A stretch of 41,220 nt of DNA. Origin: HGM04593 sp045657945. GTDB taxonomy: Bacteria; Bacteroidota; Bacteroidia; Bacteroidales; Bacteroidaceae. The translations under genes and the position numbers were made by a program. The stretch is taken from positions 1 to 41,220 of the forward strand of contig JAZOUB010000019.1 in the NCBI GenBank assembly GCA_045657945.1. The letters are read 5' to 3'. The notes under the pieces are model-generated. The model was not told where the DNA came from and did not search any database. It saw only the letters and a list, made by a program, of their open reading frames with translations. Each line of letters starts with the position of its first letter. Position 1 is the first letter of the stretch. Positions 26,226-34,219 of this stretch are shown in pieces.

Positions 26226-27368
26226 TTAGTCAAAGAATTTCTTGAATCGGCGGAATAGTTTGTCCTTTATGCTTTCGCTTGGTCTGAAATTGTCCGATTC
26301 GCGGAAATTCTCAATAATCTTCTTTTCATCCTTTGATAAAGTTTCGGGGATATAAACACTGATGTTCACTACAATGTCTCCCTTGTTGTACCCGTTGAGT
26401 GACGGCAAGCCTTTGCCACGCAGACGCAGAACCTTGCCGGGCTGTGTTCCCGGTTCAATTGTGACCTTTGCTTTTCCGTCAATTGTCGGAATCTCGGCAA
26501 AACCGCCAAGCGCCGCAGTAGGGATGTCAAGCAACAGGCTATATACGAGATCATTCTCGTCACGTACGAGAGCTGGGTGTTGCTCCTCCTCGATGAGAAT
26601 GAGCAGGTCACCTGGTATTCCGTTCAATTTGCCGGCATTTCCTTTGCCACGCATTGAGAGTTGCATCCCTTCATATACGCCGGCTGGTATGTTTACCTCT
26701 ACAATTTCTTCGCCCATTGTAATGCCGTCGCCTTTACAGTGAGAGCATTTGTTCTTGATTATTTTTCCTTGTCCGTTGCATCGTGGACAGGCAACCTCGC
26801 TGCGCATCATGCCAAAGAAACTCTGCTGTGTGCGAATTACACGGCCGGTTCCTTTACAGTCAGGGCATGTTTCAACAGCACCACCTTCGGCACCGCTGCC
26901 GTTACAGTGGGGGCAAGTTACATATTTCTTTAGTTTGAACTTCTTGGTGACACCGTTTGCAATCTCCTGTAGGTTGAGCTTAACCTTTACTCTTTGGTCG
27001 CTGCCACGGAATTTTGCAGGGCCACTATTGCCGCCGAAACCGCCGCCAAATCCTCCTCGTCCGCCAAATATGTCGCCGAACATTGAGAAAATATCGTTCA
27101 AGTCCATGCCGGCACCGTTGAAACCGCCACCGCCACCTGCGCCGCTCACGCCTTCGAATCCAAACTGGTCATAGCGCGCCTTTTTGTCCGGGTCGCTGAG
27201 TACACCATAAGCCTCGGCTGCTTCCTTAAACTTCTCTTCGGCCTCTTTGTCACCTGGGTTCTTGTCCGGGTGATATTGTATTGCCAACTTACGGTACGCT
27301 TTCTTTATGTCGCCTGCCGACGCGTTCCTATCTACGCCAAGCACTTCATAGTAATCTCGTTTTGCCAT
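26226..27368 (-). CDS. dnaJ: molecular chaperone DnaJ (Hsp40)
   Basis: 380 aa. The J domain has the HPD motif at residues 33-35. A Gly/Phe-rich region follows (about 75-125). The central zinc domain has four CxxCxGxG units: CPHCNGSG, CPDCKGTG, CPRCNGQG and CSHCKGDG. The C-terminal substrate-binding domain is complete. It stimulates DnaK ATPase and delivers unfolded clients. grpE lies 9 bp upstream; dnaK is not in the window, as is usual when it is unlinked. Confidence 0.98.
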   Translation of the reverse strand: MAKRDYYEVLGVDRNASAGDIKKAYRKLAIQYHPDKNPGDKEAEEKFKEAAEAYGVLSDPDKKARYDQFGFEGVSGAGGGGGFNGAGMDLNDIFSMFGDIFGGRGGFGGGFGGNSGPAKFRGSDQRVKVKLNLQEIANGVTKKFKLKKYVTCPHCNGSGAEGGAVETCPDCKGTGRVIRTQQSFFGMMRSEVACPRCNGQGKIIKNKCSHCKGDGITMGEEIVEVNIPAGVYEGMQLSMRGKGNAGKLNGIPGDLLILIEEEQHPALVRDENDLVYSLLLDIPTAALGGFAEIPTIDGKAKVTIEPGTQPGKVLRLRGKGLPSLNGYNKGDIVVNISVYIPETLSKDEKKIIENFRESDNFRPSESIKDKLFRRFKKFFD

Positions 27369-27377
27369 ATCAAATCA

Positions 27378-27947
27378 TTATTCGCCTACCGCAACCTTTG
27401 CGTGACGTATTACTTTATCGTTAAGTGTATAACCTGTTTGAACACAATCAAGTACCTTGCCTTTGAGCTCTTCGGTCGGTGCCGGTATCATGGCAATAGC
27501 CTCGTGGTAGTCTGTGTTGAAATCTGCACCCTCGGTCTCAATTCTCTGCAGACCGTTCTGCTTCAGAATTCCAACGAATTTGTTGTATATGAGTTCAACG
27601 CCGGTCATTATTTCGGCTGCACTCTCGTTCTTTGACATGTTTGCAATTGCTCTCTCAAAGTCATCGAGCACGGGTAATATTGACTCAATGGTGCGCTCGC
27701 CACCGTTCTTTATAAGCTCAGCTTTCTCTTTCACGGTGCGTTTGCGGTAGTTGTCGAATTCGGCAACCTGACGCAAGTATTTGTCTTCGAGTGTGGCAAT
27801 CTTCTCATTTGCCTCGCCAAGTTCCTTCTGTAGCTGCTCTTCGGCAGTCAATTCCTCTGTTTCCTGCTGCTCGCAGCTCTCCTCGTTCACGCCGTTCCCG
27901 TTCTCGATAACTGCTTCATCCAAAATTTCCTTATCTTTTTCGCTCAT
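27378..27947 (-). CDS. grpE: nucleotide exchange factor GrpE
   Basis: 189 aa. The N-terminal ~55 residues are acidic and Glu/Gln-rich and form part of the dimer-forming coiled coil. The core has 'DKYLRQVAEFDNYRKRT' and the C-terminal beta domain the typical 'DFNTDYHEAIAMIPAP' and 'GYTLNDKVIRHAKVAVG'. It releases ADP from DnaK. First gene of grpE-dnaJ-folC, with a consensus promoter carrying an inverted repeat (28015-28050). Confidence 0.97.
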   Translation of the reverse strand: MSEKDKEILDEAVIENGNGVNEESCEQQETEELTAEEQLQKELGEANEKIATLEDKYLRQVAEFDNYRKRTVKEKAELIKNGGERTIESILPVLDDFERAIANMSKNESAAEIMTGVELIYNKFVGILKQNGLQRIETEGADFNTDYHEAIAMIPAPTEELKGKVLDCVQTGYTLNDKVIRHAKVAVGE

Positions 27948-28014
27948 GGTTCAAATGTTTTTCTACTCTATAATAACAAATAGTTTGCCAATGCTGTTTT
28001 GGCAGAAATTGTGG

Positions 28015-28050
28015 CAAAGATACCTCTTTTTTGTGTGACATCAAATGTCA
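28015..28050 (-). promoter_or_regulatory. grpE operon promoter with overlapping inverted repeat
   Basis: On the minus strand, TTTG (28042-28045), 19 bp, then TATCTTTG (28015-28022) gives a full consensus promoter. The inverted repeat TGACAT-CAA-ATGTCA (28036-28050) sits across the -33 element and could be an operator. No CIRCE element is present. Confidence 0.7.
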
Positions 28051-28626
28051 TAATGGCAGAAAATGTAAATTTTGTCCTATTCGTTTCGGTTATTGCTGTG
28101 GAATGGCTAATTTCGCTGTGTGTAATTTAAATGTTGTGATGATGGGGATGAGGCATGTTGCTCTTTTGTTTGCTGTAATAATAAAACTGCTACTCTGTGG
28201 GGTGTAGATGATGGTGTAAACACTATTTCGCGTGCTCGTTCTGCTCTGTTTGTGGTCGGTTTTGCTTATTTGTGATATTTGTGCAATATGTGAGGTGTGT
28301 AATTATGTGTTAAACGATTGGTTTTAAATAAATAAGTATTTTTAAACTATTGTTTGCGAATGGTGTTTTTAAAATATAGTCAAAGAACTATTCGCTACTA
28401 TTTTGCTTCTGAAAAGCAGTTAAAAACAGTCTTGCAGACGAAATCTTTGTTGTGGTTGTGGCATGCTTGATTTGCCGGTCTGTTCCGGGCTTGTGAGTGG
28501 GGCGTTGTGATGAATGGCATTTTGACATAAGTGGCATGCTTGCTTGTAATTTGAATGTGATATTGATTATAATATGTTTATAATTAATGGTGTAAATATT
28601 GATTATTCTACTAAAAAATAAATGGA
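28051..28626. other. AT-rich intergenic region without a recognisable gene
   Basis: About 575 bp between the grpE promoter and the helicase gene. I see no protein gene with support. It holds a 9-bp stem (28356-28364 with 28387-28395, one G-U pair) with a 22-nt loop and a 12-bp direct repeat GTGGCATGCTTG (28458-28469 and 28531-28542). The 34-codon frame at 28103-28207 is discussed under rejected items. The helicase promoter should lie near the right end but no exact -7 box is seen. Confidence 0.5.
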
Positions 28627-29973
28627 ATGCCGATGAATGGAATTTTGAATAAAATGCAGCAGATTGCGCTGGGCAAGTTGAGCATTACTTCGCTCAATGC
28701 CATGCAGCAAGCAGCGGTGGAGCATTGCCGCAAAAACAGCGGTATGGTGCTGCTTTCACCTACCGGAACAGGAAAGACTCTGGCTTTCTTGCTGCCGTTG
28801 CTCGAGAGGCTCAATCTCAATGAAAAAGGAGTGCAGGCGCTCGTTGTGTTACCAACCCGTGAACTTGCCAAGCAGGTCTTTGAGGTGTGGCGTTCAATGG
28901 CAACCCCTTTTCACATGGCGGCATTCTATGGTGGCCGTCCTCTGGAACAGGAGGTGGCATCGCTAAGCGGAGCATCACCGGCTGTGATTGTCGGTACGCC
29001 GGGTCGTTTGCTCGACCATCTTGGCCGTGCATCGTTTGCTGTGGATAAATGTACATTGCTTGTCATAGACGAGTTTGACAAGTGCCTGGAGATGGGATTC
29101 CAAGACGAGATGTCCAAACTTGTAGATGCGCTTCCAAATGCCAAGGCGCGCTTCTTGCTCTCTGCAACAGATGCCACCGAGATTCCACTCTTTGCCGGTG
29201 CTGCCGATGTGGAGAAACTCGATTTCCGTGGCGGCGGTGAACAGCCTGCCGTGCGCACCAGTTTCTACACTGTTACAACTACCCCCGACAAGCGCCTGAG
29301 CGCACTTTCATCGTTGCTTTGTTCCTTTGGTGGTGAGCCGGCAATTGTCTTCTGCAATTTCCGCGAGACAGTCGATGAGGTACAGGCTTATCTCAAGAAG
29401 ATGTCAATGCATTCAATAGGCTATCACGGTGCTATGGAGCAGAAAGAGCGTGAATTGGCGCTTTATCGTTTCACCGCCGGTTGTTCCAATATTCTTGTGA
29501 GTACCGACCTTGCAGCGCGTGGTCTTGATATAAAGGATGTGCGACACATCGTGCACTATCAGCGCGCACTCTCGGCCGAGATTTTTACCCATCGCAATGG
29601 TCGTACAGCCCGTTGGGAGGCAGGTGGTAATGTCTATCTTATTTCGTTTGAAAACAAGGCATTGCCCGATTTTTTTCCAGATGGACTTGAAGAGTTTCAG
29701 CAGCCCAAACGAGTGGTGTTGCCGCCTGCTCCCGAATGGACTGCGCTGTATGTGGGTAAGGGCAAGCGCGACAAGATAAGCCGTGGCGACCTTGCAGGTT
29801 TCTTCATGAAAAAAGGTGGCTTGAAACCCGATGAGGTGGGCACGATAACCGTGTTTGACAACTTCTCCTATGTGGCAGTCAAGCTCAACCGCATGCGTGC
29901 CGTGCTCAAGGCTGTCGAGGGTGAGAAAATTAAAGGAATAAAGACCATAGTGCAGCCACTGCGTGGCAAGTAA
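28627..29973 (+). CDS. DEAD-box RNA helicase, DbpA-like
   Basis: 448 aa; an alternative ATG is at 28633. The helicase core has SPTGTGKT (motif I), PTREL (Ia), 'VGTPGRLLDH' (Ib), DEFDK in place of the canonical DEAD box (motif II), SAT (III), 'STDLAARGLDI' (V) and 'HRNGRTAR' (VI, with Asn for Gly in the usual HRxGRxxR). The last ~75 residues ('YVGKGKRDKISRGDLAGFFM', 'FSYVAVKLNRM') match the DbpA C-terminal RNA-binding domain that targets the 23S rRNA peptidyl-transferase region. The likely role is large-subunit ribosome assembly. It is a single gene before serC. Confidence 0.92.
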   Translation: MPMNGILNKMQQIALGKLSITSLNAMQQAAVEHCRKNSGMVLLSPTGTGKTLAFLLPLLERLNLNEKGVQALVVLPTRELAKQVFEVWRSMATPFHMAAFYGGRPLEQEVASLSGASPAVIVGTPGRLLDHLGRASFAVDKCTLLVIDEFDKCLEMGFQDEMSKLVDALPNAKARFLLSATDATEIPLFAGAADVEKLDFRGGGEQPAVRTSFYTVTTTPDKRLSALSSLLCSFGGEPAIVFCNFRETVDEVQAYLKKMSMHSIGYHGAMEQKERELALYRFTAGCSNILVSTDLAARGLDIKDVRHIVHYQRALSAEIFTHRNGRTARWEAGGNVYLISFENKALPDFFPDGLEEFQQPKRVVLPPAPEWTALYVGKGKRDKISRGDLAGFFMKKGGLKPDEVGTITVFDNFSYVAVKLNRMRAVLKAVEGEKIKGIKTIVQPLRGK

Positions 29974-30017
29974 ACTTGATTCATGGTGTTGTTTTGACAA
30001 GTGCGCGATAGTCCCAT

Positions 30018-30048
30018 TTTGAGATGTCTTGCTTTTTTGCTAATTTCG
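30018..30048 (+). promoter_or_regulatory. serC promoter
   Basis: TTTG (30018-30021), a 19-bp spacer and TAATTTCG (30041-30048, one mismatch to TAnnTTTG), 22 bp before the serC ATG. Confidence 0.6.
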
Positions 30049-30070
30049 CAGTTGAAATAGAAGTACAGAG

Positions 30071-31138
30071 ATGAAGAAATACAATTTTAATGCCGGGCCG
30101 TCAATGCTGCCGCGTGAGGTGGTAGAGCAGACTGCCGCTGCCGTGCTCGATTACGATGGCACGGGGTTGTCGCTAATGGAGTTGAGCCACCGTTCGGCCG
30201 AGTTCAAACCCATACTCGACGAGGCGCGTGCACTGCTTGGGGAACTGCTCGATGTGCCTGCCGGTTACGAGGTGCTCTTTCTGGGCGGTGGTGCAAGCAT
30301 GCATTTCTGCATGGTACCGTTCAATTTCTTAGGTGGCAAGGCTGCCTATCTGAACACCGGCACATGGGCTTCGAAGGCGATGAAAGAGGCAAGGCTGTTC
30401 GGTGAGGTGGTCGAGGTTGCTTCATCGGCCGACAAGGCTTTCAGCTATATTCCAAAGGATTTTGCAGTGCCTGCCGATGCCGATTATCTTCACATAACAT
30501 CGAACAATACAATATACGGAACTCAGCTGCGCAAGGATATTGACGCGCCCGTTCCGCTCATTGCCGACATGTCGTCCGACATACTTTCGCGCCCGGTAGA
30601 TGTCTCAAAATACAGCTGCATCTATGGCGGTGCACAGAAGAACCTTGCACAGTCGGGGCTTTCGTTCGTCATTGTAAAGGAGAGCGCGCTCGGCAAGGTT
30701 GAGCGTGCGATACCCTCAATACTTGACTACCGCGTACACATAGCAAATGGCTCGCTGTTCAACACGCCCCCAACATTGCCCATCTACACAGCGCTGTGTA
30801 ACCTGCGTTGGGTGAAGCAGCAGGGTGGTGTCGTTGAGATGGAACGCCGTGCAAGGGAGCGCGCGCTTGTGCTCTATGATGAGATTGACAGCAACCCGCT
30901 CTTCTGCGGTACGGCAGTGCCCCAGGATCGTTCATACATGAACATTGACTTTGTCATGGCGCCCGGATACGAGGAACTGGAGGAGGCTTTTGCCGCTTTG
31001 GCTGCCGAGCGTGGAGTGGTGGCAATCAAGGGACACCGCACAGTGGGCGGCTTCCGCGCATCGTGCTACAATGCCATGCCATTTGAGGGGGCACAGGCAC
31101 TTGCCAGTTGCATGAAGGAATTTAAAAATAGTATTTGA
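30071..31138 (+). CDS. serC: 3-phosphoserine aminotransferase
   Basis: 355 aa. A PLP enzyme that converts 3-phosphohydroxypyruvate plus glutamate to phosphoserine (serine synthesis; it can also act in pyridoxal phosphate synthesis). N-terminus YNFNAGPSMLPREV and 'LSLMELSHRSAEF' are family hallmarks; the PLP lysine is Lys190 in 'YGGAQKNLAQSG', and the end has 'GHRTVGGFRASCYNAMP'. First gene of a three-gene unit with the IMPACT/YigZ and peptidase genes. serA, often next door in Bacteroidales, is not here. Confidence 0.97.
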   Translation: MKKYNFNAGPSMLPREVVEQTAAAVLDYDGTGLSLMELSHRSAEFKPILDEARALLGELLDVPAGYEVLFLGGGASMHFCMVPFNFLGGKAAYLNTGTWASKAMKEARLFGEVVEVASSADKAFSYIPKDFAVPADADYLHITSNNTIYGTQLRKDIDAPVPLIADMSSDILSRPVDVSKYSCIYGGAQKNLAQSGLSFVIVKESALGKVERAIPSILDYRVHIANGSLFNTPPTLPIYTALCNLRWVKQQGGVVEMERRARERALVLYDEIDSNPLFCGTAVPQDRSYMNIDFVMAPGYEELEEAFAALAAERGVVAIKGHRTVGGFRASCYNAMPFEGAQALASCMKEFKNSI

Positions 31139-31150
31139 TTTGAATTTGAT

Positions 31151-31774
31151 ATGCTTGAAAGCGATATATACAAGACCATAGAGCAGCAGGGCGAGGCTAT
31201 CTACACCGAAAAACGTAGCAAATTCCTTGCTTTTGCCATCCCTGTGACAACCATTGAGCAGGTGAAGGAACACATCGAGGTGTATCAGAAGAAATACTAC
31301 GATGCGCGTCACGTGTGCTATGCCTACCGCCTTGGCGAGCGTGGCGAGAACGAGCGTTCCAACGACAACGGCGAGCCGTCGGGCACTGCCGGAAAGCCTA
31401 TCCTGGGGCAGATACACAGCAAGGAACTCACCAATGTACTTGTTATTGTGGTGCGCTATTTTGGCGGAGTGAAATTGGGTACAAGCGGGCTCATTGTGGC
31501 CTATCGTGCAGCTGCTGCCGAGGCTCTTGAGGCTGTGGAACACATAGAGAAGACCATCAACGGCGAAATTGTGCTCCGTTTCTCCTATCCGTTGTTGAAC
31601 GAAGTGTTGCGCATTGTGAAGGAAGAGGAACCCAAGGTGGTCGAGCAGGTCTTTGACAACGACTGTATGGTGCGTCTTTCGATGCGCCTGTCTCGCCTGC
31701 CGCGACTCATTGAGCGTTATGAGAAACTTGTGATTGCGAGTCGCAACGATTTGAAAATTGAAAAACTCGAGTAA
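31151..31774 (+). CDS. IMPACT/YigZ family protein
   Basis: 207 aa. The N-terminal UPF0029 (IMPACT) domain has 'EKRSKFLAFAIPV', 'DARHVCYAYRLG' and the signature SNDNGEPSGTAGKPIL, followed by 'VVVRYFGGVKLGTSGLIVAY'. A C-terminal ferredoxin-like domain follows. The family is widespread; eukaryotic IMPACT modulates GCN2, while bacterial members are thought to touch translation or RNA, not settled. It is 12 bp after serC and its stop overlaps the next start by one base (TAATG). Confidence 0.94.
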   Translation: MLESDIYKTIEQQGEAIYTEKRSKFLAFAIPVTTIEQVKEHIEVYQKKYYDARHVCYAYRLGERGENERSNDNGEPSGTAGKPILGQIHSKELTNVLVIVVRYFGGVKLGTSGLIVAYRAAAAEALEAVEHIEKTINGEIVLRFSYPLLNEVLRIVKEEEPKVVEQVFDNDCMVRLSMRLSRLPRLIERYEKLVIASRNDLKIEKLE

Positions 31775-32526
31775 TGCACCCCACATCCGATTTCTTCGAC
31801 ATACTGCAAGCCGTTACCGTTGACTGCAAGGACAATGGCGAGTGCTTCACTGTAACCGACAGGGTTGCTGTTATTGAGCACATGCTTGAACAGACGGACT
31901 ATAAACTGATTGGTCGTCAACCGCTTGCGTTGCTCTATGCCAAGCGTCAGCTACGTGAGGGCGACAGGGTGCTGCTCATCTCATCGCACATTGATTGTAT
32001 CTATCCCCGCTGTTTCTGCAGCGACGAGGGCGACTGCCTGCGCGGAACATTCGACAACAGTTTCACCAATGCTGCCTTGCTGCTTAATATGGTTCAAGAC
32101 CGGCTCCCCGATAATGTTGTGGTGGTCTTTACCGGCAACGAGGAGAGTGACTCGCAGGGCGCTGTGCAGGCGGTTGTGGCACTGGGACAGATGGGGTGCG
32201 AAGTGGCCGCGGCGCTTGTGCTCGATGTTACCAACGAGGGGTGGGAGAGCGGTGCGCTCTTTACGTTGGAGAACGATTTGGGTATCGACATCCTCACGGG
32301 CTATAATATCATCTCCTCGCTTGAGGCCTTCAGCGGCAAGTTTGCTTTCAAACACAATGCCCTGCCCGATGAGTCATGGGACTATGCCGACTACGGTATC
32401 CCATCCATCACACTCTGCGTGCCTGTGGGTGGCGAACTGCATGGCGATGCAGGTGTCTTGCTGCGCAAGGAATCGGCAGTGGAATATTGCAATGTCTTGC
32501 CTCTTTTGGCAAATCTCTTTTGCTAA
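31774..32526 (+). CDS. putative zinc metallopeptidase of the M20/M28/M42 type
   Basis: 250 aa, no signal peptide. The start codon overlaps the previous stop (TAATG), so translational coupling is likely. All elements of a co-catalytic two-metal peptidase site appear in the right order: His72-x-Asp74 (SSHIDC), Asp94 (GTFDNS), Glu123-Glu124 (TGNEES), Asp151 (VLDVTNEG) and His223 (GELHGD). 'DESWDYADYGIPSITLCVPV' just before the last His is also typical of this clan. It is shorter than most members and lacks an obvious dimerisation domain. It could be an aminopeptidase or deacylase; the substrate is unknown. No terminator is evident after it. Confidence 0.75.
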   Translation: MHPTSDFFDILQAVTVDCKDNGECFTVTDRVAVIEHMLEQTDYKLIGRQPLALLYAKRQLREGDRVLLISSHIDCIYPRCFCSDEGDCLRGTFDNSFTNAALLLNMVQDRLPDNVVVVFTGNEESDSQGAVQAVVALGQMGCEVAAALVLDVTNEGWESGALFTLENDLGIDILTGYNIISSLEAFSGKFAFKHNALPDESWDYADYGIPSITLCVPVGGELHGDAGVLLRKESAVEYCNVLPLLANLFC

Positions 32527-32564
32527 AAATAAATATATATTTTATATAAAAAATACAAATATTT

Positions 32565-32598
32565 TTTGCGACTTGTCGTTTTTTTTTTTTTTTCTTTG
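32565..32598 (+). promoter_or_regulatory. promoter of fucosidase cassette 1, with a 15-T tract
   Basis: TTTG at 32565-32568 and TTTCTTTG at 32591-32598 are separated by 22 bp that include T15 (32579-32593, running into the -7 box). The same layout is repeated ahead of cassette 2 with 20-bp spacing. The spacer length depends on the T count. Confidence 0.55.
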
Positions 32599-32688
32599 CA
32601 TTTGGTGGAGTATGCATTGGGCAATCCTACCTACTTTTTGATTTGAAATTATTGACTTAAAATTATTAACTAACCAAAACCAAATGAA

Positions 32689-34200
32689 ATGAAAAAACTT
32701 TTTACATCTTTGTTTCTGTTGGGCATGATTGCTCCGTTCGGAGCATCGGCACAGCTGCAGCTAAAGGCTGAGGCTCCTGCCAACCCCGACAACGAGCCGG
32801 TTGAGGTGCATCCAGTTCCTCATCCACGTCAGTTGAAGTGGCAAGAGACCGAGTTCTATGCATTCTACCACTACGGTATGAACACCTACACCGGCCTTGA
32901 GTGGGGTAACGGTGACGAGGATCCAAAGCGTTTTGCTCCAACAGCAGCGCCTAACCCACGCCAGTGGCTCGAGGTTGCAAAGGCTGCCGGAATGAAGGGC
33001 GGTATTGCCGTTGTAAAGCACCACGACGGTTTCTGCCAGTGGCCAACATCAACTACAACACACAATGTGACCAACTCGGGCAACGACTATGGTCGCAACA
33101 CCAACATCCCACGCGACTTTGCAGCTGCTGCAAAGGATTTGGGAATGAAGTACGGTTTCTATGTATCGCCATGGGACCGCAACAGTTATTACTACGGAAC
33201 AGACAAGTATGTTAAGGACGTGTTCCTCAAACAGTGTGCCGAGCTTGCCGAGTATGGCACAGACCAGTTCGAGATGTGGTTCGACGGTGCAAACGGCGGT
33301 AGCGGTTACTATGGTGGCCGCAACACGACAGTGAGCGTTGACCGTGCTACATACTACGACGTACCAAACCTCCGCGACAGTATCCACAAGGTATGCCCCG
33401 ACTGCGTTATGTGGGGTGTAGGTGGCGAGGCCCGCTGGATTGGTAACGAGGCCGGCTGGGCAGGCGAGACAAACTGGTCGCCCGAGAACCGTGACTACGC
33501 AGGCGAGAACAACGGTATGTACGGAACAGAGACAGGTTGGTTCTGGCTCCCCGGTGAGAGCGATGCCAAGGCAACCAACAAGGGTTGGTTCTACCACGAT
33601 GGCGAGAGTCCACTCACTCCCGAGCGTCTCTTCCAGATGTACCTTGAGACCGTTGGCCGCAACGCGACACTCATCCTCAATATTCCTCCCAACAAGGCTG
33701 GTGTATTGCCCGACGCTTCTGTCAATGCCCTCACAGGCATGGGTGACCTCATCCGCGCACGCCTCACAAACGACTTTGCAAAGAGCGCAACCGTAACTGT
33801 CAGTGAGACACGCCAGGCCGGTGCAAACCGCAATTATGAGGCAGCAAACATGATTGACGGCAACAAGGAGACCTATTGGGCTACAAACGACGGTACAACA
33901 GAGGCTACTATCACACTCATGTGGGATGCTGCCAAGACAATCCGTTATGTAGAACTCATGGAGTACATCGCAAAGGGACAGCGCGTAAAGAAATTTACAG
34001 TAGAGACAACACAGGATGGCGTCAACTGGACACGCCGTGCAACCGGTGTACAGACAACTACCATCGGTTACAAGCGCATCATTCCACTCAATAGCAACAC
34101 TGCCAACAGCTATGGCACCGGCTATGATGTCATGGGTGTACGCATCACAATTGAGGACAGCCGCGCTTGTCCGCTAATCAGTAAAGTAAGCGTTTATTAA
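32689..34200 (+). CDS. secreted GH29 alpha-L-fucosidase-like enzyme, copy 1
   Basis: 503 aa. Signal peptide residues 1-21 (MKKLFTSLFLLGMIAPFGASA). The GH29 domain spans about 40-350, with 'TEFYAFYHYGMNTYTGLEWG', 'VVKHHDGFCQWP', 'KYGFYVSPWDRN' and the nucleophile motif EMWFDGA (Asp199). Residues ~365-503 form an F5/8 type C (discoidin, CBM32-like) domain: 'ANMIDGNKETYWATNDG', ending 'ITIEDSRACPLISKVSVY'. Such enzymes release L-fucose from glycans; layout resembles the GH29 group acting on alpha-1,3/1,4 linkages (an inference). The partner gene starts 19 bp downstream. It is clearly paralogous to copy 2 at 36615, with Asp199 at the same position. Confidence 0.9.
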   Translation: MKKLFTSLFLLGMIAPFGASAQLQLKAEAPANPDNEPVEVHPVPHPRQLKWQETEFYAFYHYGMNTYTGLEWGNGDEDPKRFAPTAAPNPRQWLEVAKAAGMKGGIAVVKHHDGFCQWPTSTTTHNVTNSGNDYGRNTNIPRDFAAAAKDLGMKYGFYVSPWDRNSYYYGTDKYVKDVFLKQCAELAEYGTDQFEMWFDGANGGSGYYGGRNTTVSVDRATYYDVPNLRDSIHKVCPDCVMWGVGGEARWIGNEAGWAGETNWSPENRDYAGENNGMYGTETGWFWLPGESDAKATNKGWFYHDGESPLTPERLFQMYLETVGRNATLILNIPPNKAGVLPDASVNALTGMGDLIRARLTNDFAKSATVTVSETRQAGANRNYEAANMIDGNKETYWATNDGTTEATITLMWDAAKTIRYVELMEYIAKGQRVKKFTVETTQDGVNWTRRATGVQTTTIGYKRIIPLNSNTANSYGTGYDVMGVRITIEDSRACPLISKVSVY

Positions 34201-34219
34201 TATTTTAATCTTTGGAATT

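Noticed and set aside
28015..28060. CIRCE element at grpE
   Set aside because: I looked for TTAGCACTC-N9-GAGTGCTAA and found no match. Only the unrelated TGACAT inverted repeat is present.
28103..28207. 34-codon frame encoding a hydrophobic peptide in the grpE-helicase gap
   Set aside because: It contains a possible membrane helix, but there is no good promoter and the only purine-rich stretch abuts the ATG. In AT-rich DNA this is expected by chance. Conservation or ribosome profiling would be needed to revive it.
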